Positions 1 to 4,541 of a DNA stretch of 6,807 nucleotides are shown piece by piece (position 1 is the stretch's first letter; every line of letters starts with the position of its first letter). Both the position numbers and the translations under genes were made by a program. The notes under the pieces were generated by a model that made no database searches, was not told where the DNA came from, and was given only the letters and a program-made list of their open reading frames with translations. Source of the stretch: CAYSLA01 sp964431685 (lineage in GTDB: Bacteria; Armatimonadota; UBA5829); contig CAYSLA010000179.1 of assembly GCA_964431685.1 (NCBI GenBank), positions 1 through 6,807 on the forward strand, in the 5' to 3' direction.

Positions 1-24
1 GTTCAACAAAGAAATGGAGGAAAG

Positions 25-624
25 ATGAAAACAAGAGTAATGGTAATTTTAGCGGCAATGGCATTGTCGCTGGGCGCAACGGCTGCAACCGCGACCACGC
101 TTCAGTATTTCCCTACTTCACCGAATCCGGGGAGTACGTATCTAACATGGACTTGGAAATCCGCTGCGGTTCGATTCACGGTCCCATCGGATTCCGCGTA
201 TCGCATCGACTCGTTGGATATGTGCATATACGGCAACCAGGATCGCACGTCGCTGGATGTGGTTGTCTGGGCGGATAACGCAGGGTCCAGAGGTGATGTG
301 GTATATTTGTTGAATGATGTTGCCTGGCACGATGTCTGGAACAGTTTCGACCTTTCTGGAGGTGGACTGGTGCTGCCTGCCGGTGCATCGTTCTTCGCCG
401 GATATGATTCCAATGCCAGTCAATACTCAGATGCAGGGTTTGTATACAGGGCGGACAGCAACCACGGGAATAGCTTTGCTCTGCGGCTGGAGGATTCGAG
501 TTGGACCGCCCTCGGTGGTGATCTCGCGTTCAGGGCTTACGTTACGCCGGTTCCCGAGCCGTCATCAATAATCGCTGTGCTTGGCGGTTTGGCGGGACTT
601 ATCGGGCTCCGCCGTCGCAAGTAA
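25..624 (+). CDS. PEP-CTERM sorted exported protein
   Basis: A 199-residue exported protein of unknown specific function. The start is fixed by a GGAGG at 16-20, four bases before the ATG. Residues 1-23 form a classical signal peptide: Lys/Arg at 2-4, a hydrophobic core, and an Ala-rich end with likely cleavage after ATA. Residues about 30-172 are rich in alternating hydrophobic and aromatic residues and read as a beta-sandwich domain. The C-terminus is a textbook PEP-CTERM signal: V-P-E-P at 176-179, a hydrophobic helix at about 181-195, then RRR at 196-198. In this class an exosortase recognises the PEP motif, and the protein is processed and displayed on the surface or in extracellular matrix. 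No exosortase gene lies in the window. The protein looks complete. Only 24 bases precede it, so its promoter and any operon partner are outside. The PEP-CTERM assignment is very secure; the role of the central domain is unknown. Confidence 0.93.
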   Translation: MKTRVMVILAAMALSLGATAATATTLQYFPTSPNPGSTYLTWTWKSAAVRFTVPSDSAYRIDSLDMCIYGNQDRTSLDVVVWADNAGSRGDVVYLLNDVAWHDVWNSFDLSGGGLVLPAGASFFAGYDSNASQYSDAGFVYRADSNHGNSFALRLEDSSWTALGGDLAFRAYVTPVPEPSSIIAVLGGLAGLIGLRRRK

Positions 625-679
625 CTATGGCGGACAAGTGAAACGGCGTAAGGCATAGCCCTTTGTGCTTTGGCCCTTT

Positions 680-709
680 TGCCCGCCGTAGCTTACGCGA
701 AGGCGGGCA
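680..709. repeat. GC-rich hairpin repeat downstream of the PEP-CTERM gene
   Basis: TGCCCGCC at 680-687 pairs perfectly with GGCGGGCA at 702-709, giving an 8-bp stem. A small nested pairing is possible inside (CGTA 687-690 with TACG 694-697). It lies 55 bases after the PEP-CTERM stop. A TTTT run precedes the stem on the + strand but none follows it, so it is not a classic intrinsic terminator for the upstream gene. The arrangement, with GTAGCTT in the loop, resembles dispersed intergenic palindromes I recall from other bacterial genomes. That is recollection, not a search result. Confidence 0.6.
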
Positions 710-825
710 TACTAATGTACGGCCTTCTCCGGCCCTCCCTGAATACCCCGTAAGAACACGGTTTCTGTTCGGATTCACCTGGTTCCTCTTGACTTCCATG
801 CTCGAATAAGGCACCAATTGGTTGC

Positions 826-839
826 GGAACAGATGTTCC
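826..839. promoter_or_regulatory. Candidate LexA (SOS)-like operator upstream of the amidoligase fragment
   Basis: GGAACAGATGTTCC is a perfect dyad (GGAAC-AGAT-GTTCC). It matches the Gram-positive-type LexA/DinR consensus CGAACRNRYGTTYC at 13 of 14 positions, with only the first base different. The site ends 28 bases before the TTG start at 868, a plausible operator position. No strong -35/-10 pair is visible around it. A perfect 5-bp dyad could arise by chance, and the LexA motif of this host is unknown, so this is only a candidate. Confidence 0.3.
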
Positions 840-867
840 CACATAGCAGACGCGGAGGTCAAACCAG

Positions 868-1260
868 TTGAGACTCCAGGAACTCAGGTTCGGGGTAGAG
901 ATCGAAACCATAAAGCGAAGCCGTGGAGACGTGGCTCGTGCTATCCAGACGGTGGTTGGCGGCAACGCCGAGCACGTCGGGAGTCCAAGCTGCTACGATC
1001 CCTGGCACGTCGTGGATGAGCAAGGCCGGACGTGGATGGTCGTTGCCGACTCTTCGCTGACGAACGTGCCGGCCAATCTAAGGGCCGAGGTGGTCTCGCC
1101 GGTCCTCAACTACGAGGACATCCAGCCCGATGGTCCGGGATTTGCAATCCCGGGACCGGTTCCGAGGGTCTGTGACCCTGCCCATTGTCATCCGCCTATT
1201 CCGGTCCTGTTGACCCACTCGGTGTTAGCAACCGCGCCATCGGCGGAGGAGACTTCCTGA
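868..1260 (+). CDS. Amidoligase-family enzyme, C-terminally truncated by a repeat element
   Basis: The frame opens with TTG at 868, supported by a GGAGGT at 853-858 with nine bases between. Residues 1-86 resemble the N-terminal part of putative amidoligases (Amidoligase_2, the COOH-NH2 ligases of the glutamine synthetase/ATP-grasp-like class). The signs are RFGVEIE at 7-13, whose glutamates are the expected ATP/metal-site acidic residues, the conserved W.V..DSSL pattern around 56-64, and EVVSP at 74-78 followed by YEDI at 82-85. The family then needs a further 150 or more residues, including the CGIHIHV-type motif, and these are absent. From residue 87 (base 1126) the frame runs through the hairpin element and then out of frame across the OB-domain unit, ending at 1260. 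Residues 87-130 are therefore junk coding. Members are thought to form amide bonds on peptides or small molecules; this copy should be inactive. Family call from motif recognition only. Confidence 0.62.
   Translation: MRLQELRFGVEIETIKRSRGDVARAIQTVVGGNAEHVGSPSCYDPWHVVDEQGRTWMVVADSSLTNVPANLRAEVVSPVLNYEDIQPDGPGFAIPGPVPRVCDPAHCHPPIPVLLTHSVLATAPSAEETS
1126..1195. repeat. Double-hairpin element, copy 1
   Basis: A 70-bp sequence repeated without a single mismatch at 1432-1501. It holds two consecutive dyads. The first is GGTCCGGGATT (1132-1142) against AATCCCGGGACC (1146-1157), with a 3-nt loop and one bulged G. The second is AGGGTC (1165-1170) against GACCCT (1174-1179) around TGT. No T-tract follows either stem. 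The left edge coincides with the point where amidoligase similarity ends. The second stem contributes a TGA at 1173-1175 that closes the downstream OB-domain frame on its 5' side. It looks like a dispersed intergenic palindromic repeat rather than coding sequence. Confidence 0.8.
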
Positions 1261-1481
1261 TCGGCGGGGTTGGCCAGGCGGGAGTCACGGGCGGAACGGG
1301 ACTCAATAACATTGGCCTGTTGGTAAGGACCACCGGCAAAGTGAAGCTGATAGCGCCGGACAACACATTCTTCACGATCAACGACGGATCGGCGGCAGAC
1401 ATCAAAGTGATCACTACTTCCGGGGTTCCACCCCGATGGTCCGGGATTTGCAATCCCGGGACCGGTTCCGAGGGTCTGTGA
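1185..1481 (+). pseudogene. OB-fold-like domain fragment, first copy
   Basis: This frame encodes one partial domain that reads PLGVSNRAIGGGDF, then GLNNIGLLVRTTGKV and FFTINDGSAADIKVIT. It is almost the same as residues 1-82 of the next frame. The 5' limit is an in-frame TGA at 1173-1175 and the first possible start is a TTG at 1185 with no ribosome binding site. The 3' side leaves the homology after SGVPP and reads 15 residues of the second hairpin element before TGA at 1479-1481. Both ends are thus set by the repeat element, not by gene boundaries. The mainly synonymous differences from the second copy show that it evolved under protein-level selection before being broken. It is a gene fragment, not a functional small protein. 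Confidence 0.7.
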
Positions 1482-1501
1482 CCCTGCCCATTGTCATCCG
1501 C
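1432..1501. repeat. Double-hairpin element, copy 2
   Basis: Identical over all 70 bases to 1126-1195. The first dyad is at 1438-1448/1452-1463 and the second at 1471-1476/1480-1485. Here it interrupts the first OB-domain fragment on its left and abuts the second on its right. Its TGA (1479-1481) terminates the upstream frame. The left junction shares TCCA plus one mismatch with the left junction of copy 1, so a little homology extends past the element. Confidence 0.8.
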
Positions 1502-2483
1502 ATATTCCGGCCCCATGGCTCCGCTTGGTGTGAGCAACCGCGCCATTGGCGGAGGAGACTTCCTGATCGGTGGGGTTGGCCAGGCGGGAGTCACAGGCGG
1601 AACGGGCCTGAACAACATCGGCCTGTTGGTAAGGACCACCGGCAAAGTGAAGCTGATCGCGCCGGACAACACGTTCTTCACTATCAACGATGGTTCGGCG
1701 GCCGACATCAAGGTAATCACCGCATCCGGGGTTCCTCCGCTTGGTGATCAGATCACGGTAACCGGCGTCGTCTCCTGTGAGCAGTCGGGAGCCGACATTG
1801 TGCCGGTCCTGCTGCTGAACTCGATGAGCTACACGTTTGTTCCGCCTGCCTCGGTCTACTATTGTGACTTCGAGTCGCCGGCCTACTCGAGCGGCGCGCT
1901 GACCGGACAGGGCACGCCCGCCTGGTCCGAGATGTATTCCAGCGGGTATGATGTGGGTGGAATTGTAGATGCGACTATGGGCTATGGCGGATCGTCGCAG
2001 TCCGCCTACATCAATGGCTACCAGACTTCGCGGGTGACGCTGGATGCTGTTACCCGCGCCCCCTGGTTTGAGTTCGCCTTCAGAACGAACTTCGCCGGTG
2101 GGGGAAGCGGGTCGGACGATGACAACATCTGGGTTTGCACCACCAGAGGTCTTTACTGGGATGTTGTTGGCATCAGTATGCGGGTTGTCAAGAAAGACGC
2201 AAGGATTGTCCTCAGTACATCCGGCGGAAATGTGGACCTCGGTCCCTGCCCTGACCAAACGTGGAAGACAATCTCGTTCCAGCACGATGTGTCTGGCGGT
2301 TACTACACTGGCACATTCAACGTATACGTGGACGGACAGTACGTCGGGCATTATGCAGTGGGCGGCGCATACAACGGTCTTCAGACAATGGCGTTCAGCA
2401 CCAACAGCCCGTCGTGGACCAACAACGGTGCCTTGAGTGTGGATAACATCCGCGTGAGTGATGATTCGGCGTTTGTTATGTAG
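1491..2483 (+). CDS. Secreted-type protein with OB-fold-like and concanavalin A-like domains, 5'-truncated
   Basis: A 330-residue frame with no convincing start. TTG at 1491 and ATG at 1515 both lack a ribosome binding site, no signal peptide is present, and the frame opens inside the hairpin element. Residues about 10-118 form an OB-fold-like beta domain: PLGVSNRAIGGG, LNNIGLLVRTTGKV, FFTINDGS, then GDQITVTGVVS. I associate this with exported multi-domain proteins of Armatimonadota, where it usually follows another OB-like domain and a leader peptide. Residues about 121-330 look like a concanavalin A/LamG-type jelly roll, opening with YYCDFES (123-129) and closing with FNVYVDGQYVGHY and LSVDNIRVS. 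Such domains often bind polysaccharide. The missing N-terminus means the original gene began several hundred bases upstream of this join. Carbohydrate or surface binding is inference; no catalytic residues are recognisable. Confidence 0.6.
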   Translation: MSSAYSGPMAPLGVSNRAIGGGDFLIGGVGQAGVTGGTGLNNIGLLVRTTGKVKLIAPDNTFFTINDGSAADIKVITASGVPPLGDQITVTGVVSCEQSGADIVPVLLLNSMSYTFVPPASVYYCDFESPAYSSGALTGQGTPAWSEMYSSGYDVGGIVDATMGYGGSSQSAYINGYQTSRVTLDAVTRAPWFEFAFRTNFAGGGSGSDDDNIWVCTTRGLYWDVVGISMRVVKKDARIVLSTSGGNVDLGPCPDQTWKTISFQHDVSGGYYTGTFNVYVDGQYVGHYAVGGAYNGLQTMAFSTNSPSWTNNGALSVDNIRVSDDSAFVM

Positions 2484-2521
2484 CCCCAACTTGTAGGACA
2501 ATCATTAGCCCGAACAATTCG

Positions 2522-2570
2522 TGTCATTCCGACCGAAGGAGGAATCTCCGCTGCGACATCGAGATTCCTC
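2522..2570. repeat. Dispersed palindromic repeat (TGTCATTCC...GAGGAATCTC type), right end missing
   Basis: GAGGAATCTC at 2539-2548 is perfectly inverted as GAGATTCCTC at 2561-2570 around a 12-nt loop. The left shoulder, TGTCATTCCGACCGAAG at 2522-2538, is the kind of outer arm these elements carry. The matching right arm (CTTCGGTCGGAATGACA expected) is absent: the sequence continues with unrelated bases and enters the sugar-binding-protein fragment near 2598. Elements of this general pattern are abundant between genes in many bacterial genomes (recalled, not searched). The lost arm marks a breakpoint. Confidence 0.7.
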
Positions 2571-2597
2571 ACTCTCCTAAGGAACTCCCCAAAATCA

Positions 2598-3275
2598 GGG
2601 GACGGCATCGCCTGGGATATCACTGATGAACTGCGCAAGCGGGGTCTGGATGTAAAGAAGGACTGCTGGGAAGTGGTTGTTCCGATCGCAGAACACGATG
2701 GCCGCATATACGGCTTCCCCACCAACGTGGGCCACTGGGCGATGTGGATAAACAAGGACATGTTCGACAGGGCCGGCGAACCCTATCCGGAAGGCCCCTG
2801 GAAATGGGACGAGTTCGTCAAAGTCGCACAGCGCTTGACACTGCGCGACGAACAAGGCCGCATCACACAGTTCGGATTCCTTGGCTTCTGGGGTATGTGG
2901 CCTCATTTTGTGCTTCAATGGGGCGGACACACATTCAGTGACGACGGCACCCGCTGCACTCTCGACAGCCCGGAGGCGATAGCGGCAGTCCAGTTTCTGC
3001 ACGACCCCGCATATCCCGAGGAAGACTACAACGCGGTTTGGCGCGACACAATGAAGTATGCATACCCTCCCGACGACAGTCCATTTATTGGGGGCGATAT
3101 AGTCAACCGCATCGTTGACAAACAGATTGACCTGGTGAGAAACAGACAGAAGTCTGCGGCAGAGGCCATGAGAACTGCTACCAGAATGGTCGACCGGGAA
3201 ATGCAGAAGAACATCGAGCGCGACCCGTCACTGCGCGCGAGGTATGATGACTTGATGACGAGGAGGAGTCAGTGA
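2598..3275 (+). pseudogene. ABC transporter sugar-binding protein, 5' end and central region missing
   Basis: Two pieces of a family 1 extracellular solute-binding protein (UgpB/MalE-like) read in one frame. Bases about 2598-3005 give DITDELRKRGLDV, GRIYGFPTNVGHWAMWINKDMFDRAG and PWKWDEFVKVAQRLT, the usual lobe-one region that follows the first 100 or so residues. After AAVQFLHD the frame jumps to PAYPEEDYNAVW and a C-terminal tail with KSAAEAMRTATRMVDREMQKNI, typical of the final helices. Family members run about 420-450 residues, so roughly 200 internal residues plus the signal peptide and N-terminus are absent. The first possible start, GTG at 2673, has no ribosome binding site and lies inside conserved sequence. 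The frame is open back to the TAG at 2481. The stop overlaps the permease start as GTGA. Such proteins deliver sugars to CUT1 importers; this one cannot fold or be exported as written. Confidence 0.78.
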
Positions 3276-4420
3276 AGACGGGCTCTCGAAGACACGATCT
3301 GGCCACGGCCATCGCGTTTCTGCTGCCCAACTTCACCGGCTTTCTGATATTCACCACTTGGCCGGTACTCTTTTCGCTGGTTGTGAGCTTCTCAAACTGG
3401 AACCTCCAGCGCACCGTGCCGTTTCAGTGGACGCGTTTCGGGAACTTCTCCGAGATACTCCACGATCCGCAGTTCTGGGTCTACTTTGTCAACACGGGCT
3501 ACTTCATGATTGGCATCCCGATATCCATCGCCGGATCGCTGATTCTGGCCGTCATGCTCAGTCAGAAGCTCAAGGGAATGACGGTATACAGAACGTTATT
3601 CTACCTGCCAAGCATCACGAGCGGCGTCGCATTGATGATCCTTTGGAAGGCGCTCTATAGACCGGATTTCGGGCCCATCAACGCCACAATCAACTGGCTG
3701 ATCGCGACGCTGAACATCAATGATATACTGGGCACATCGATCTCGGCCCCGCAGTGGCTTCTTTCCACAAAGAACATCTTTGGGCTTGACCCTGAGCGGG
3801 TGGCAGTTGTTGGCAAGCAGTTCGGCCTTGGCGCCAGGGACGCGATCATCATAATGGGGATATGGGTTGGCATCGGAGGAAGCAACATGCTTCTGTACAT
3901 TGCCGCTCTTACCAACGTGCCCCAGGAGCTTGTCGAGGCCGCGCAACTGGATGGAGCCGGAAAATGGTCGGTGTTCCGCAACGTAACGTGGCCGCAGCTT
4001 GCGCCCACGACGTTCTTCATCGTGCCTGCGGCATTCAGCGCTTTCGGCACGTTTCTGCTGAGGCAGTTTATGCTGACAATTCCGCCGGCCCTCGACGAGG
4101 CGGCATCCATAGACGGCGCCAGTGCCTGGCGAGTATTCTGGGACGTTATCCTGCCGTTGACACGGCCGGGGTTGGTCACCCTCGCGATATTTACCTTTAT
4201 GGGCAACTACGGCGCCTTCTACTGGCCGCTGATTCTCATCAAGAGCGAACATCTGAGGACTCTGCCGATAGGTATGCTCTTCTTCGACAGCAAGTATGGC
4301 AGCCAGACCAACCTCATTATGGCGGGCAGCGTCATGAGCATAATCCCCCTGGTGATACTGTTCGCGCTGGGCCAGAAGTTCCTTGTCAGGGGCATACAGC
4401 TTGGGGCGGTCAAGGGCTAG
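3272..4420 (+). CDS. Chimeric sugar ABC permease: MalF-type N-terminal part fused to MalG-type C-terminal part
   Basis: GTG at 3272 overlaps the preceding stop (GTGA), and AGGAGG at 3261-3266 gives a strong ribosome binding site, so translational coupling was the native arrangement. Residues 1 to about 251 are a MalF/UgpA-type CUT1 permease: hydrophobic segments near 12-40, 71-95, 105-127 and 190-212, then an EAA loop, EAAQLDG (222-228). Residues about 252-382 match the end of a MalG-type partner: FGTFLLRQF, a second EAA loop EAASIDG (276-282), RTLPIGM, and the C-terminal LGQKFLVRGIQLGAVKG ending. A permease subunit carries one EAA loop, which docks the ATPase; here two lie only 54 residues apart. 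About 60 residues of MalF, the malF-malG gap and some 150 residues of MalG are missing, yet the frame is kept. Joined malF-malG genes exist, but both halves would be complete. Deletion or misassembly is the likely cause. Confidence 0.85.
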   Translation: MKTGSRRHDLATAIAFLLPNFTGFLIFTTWPVLFSLVVSFSNWNLQRTVPFQWTRFGNFSEILHDPQFWVYFVNTGYFMIGIPISIAGSLILAVMLSQKLKGMTVYRTLFYLPSITSGVALMILWKALYRPDFGPINATINWLIATLNINDILGTSISAPQWLLSTKNIFGLDPERVAVVGKQFGLGARDAIIIMGIWVGIGGSNMLLYIAALTNVPQELVEAAQLDGAGKWSVFRNVTWPQLAPTTFFIVPAAFSAFGTFLLRQFMLTIPPALDEAASIDGASAWRVFWDVILPLTRPGLVTLAIFTFMGNYGAFYWPLILIKSEHLRTLPIGMLFFDSKYGSQTNLIMAGSVMSIIPLVILFALGQKFLVRGIQLGAVKG

Positions 4421-4439
4421 CCCTGGGTAGGGCTCCCAG
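4413..4439 (+). terminator. Overlapping dyads at the end of the permease frame
   Basis: AGGGCTAGCCCT (4413-4424) is a perfect palindrome across the stop codon. AGCCCT (4419-4424) also pairs with AGGGCT (4429-4434) around GGGT, and CTGGG (4423-4427) can pair with CCCAG (4435-4439). These are mutually exclusive stems of 5-6 bp. No U-tract follows, so intrinsic termination is uncertain; the position at the end of the transporter locus is the main argument. Confidence 0.3.
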
Positions 4440-4528
4440 CACGCGACACATCCGCGTCAGATGGCTACGCGCCGACTTCGGGTGGGCAGCGGAGAAGTGC
4501 TATGCTGCAATAGAAGCCTGTCCACTGC

Positions 4529-4534
4529 TATAAT
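4529..4534 (+). promoter_or_regulatory. Promoter -10 box for a leaderless pcrA transcript
   Basis: A perfect TATAAT lies at 4529-4534, with seven bases between it and the ATG at 4542. Transcription starting the usual 6-8 bases downstream would begin at or within one or two bases of the start codon. No Shine-Dalgarno sequence precedes that ATG, which agrees with leaderless translation. The -35 region is weak: CTGCAA at 4505-4510 with an 18-bp spacer matches the consensus at three of six bases. Confidence 0.6.
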
Positions 4535-4541
4535 ACTACCT

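Larger units (their letters stand above)
1126..1737 (+). repeat. Tandem direct repeat, two 306-bp units
   Basis: Bases 1126-1431 and 1432-1737 align at a constant offset of 306 with no gaps. Each unit is the 70-bp double-hairpin element followed by about 236 bp encoding the same OB-fold-like segment. By hand count the element is identical between units, while the coding part differs at about 29 positions (about 12%), nearly all third-codon changes. Only about three residues differ (V/M, D/A, T/A). The second unit continues into the rest of its gene; the first stops at the next element. Confidence 0.88.

Noticed and set aside
789..817. TTGACT as a -35 box for the amidoligase
   Set aside because: No acceptable -10 lies 16-18 bases downstream; GAATAA at 804-809 is too close.
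599..862. Minus-strand frame in the 625-867 intergenic region
   Set aside because: It spans the hairpin repeat and the end of the PEP-CTERM gene, lacks a start signal and resembles no protein family.
1126..1501. Hairpin elements as integron attC sites bounding cassettes
   Set aside because: The arrangement (palindrome, domain, palindrome) is suggestive, but no GTTRRRY/RYYYAAC core boxes are present (the nearest, GTTGACC at 1209-1215, fails the pattern), and no integrase is in the window.
1126..1737. CRISPR-like repeat array
   Set aside because: There are only two copies, 306 bp apart, and the intervening sequence is coding and itself repeated.
1494..2501. Long open frame on the minus strand (335 codons)
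   Set aside because: It mirrors the OB/jelly-roll gene almost exactly, has no recognisable domain or ribosome binding site, and the mostly third-position differences between the two copies follow the + strand frame.
2511..2521. CGAACAATTCG as a second LexA-like site
   Set aside because: The dyad is CGAA-CAA-TTCG and lacks the GTTC half-site and the 4-base spacing.
3596..4252. Minus-strand open frames opposite the permease (up to 218 codons)
   Set aside because: Their sequence is low in recognisable motifs, while the + strand frame carries clear permease signatures; they are codon-bias shadows.
4461..4541. ATG at 4461 as the helicase start (27 extra residues)
   Set aside because: The extension resembles no helicase N-terminus, has no ribosome binding site and contains the TATAAT promoter box.
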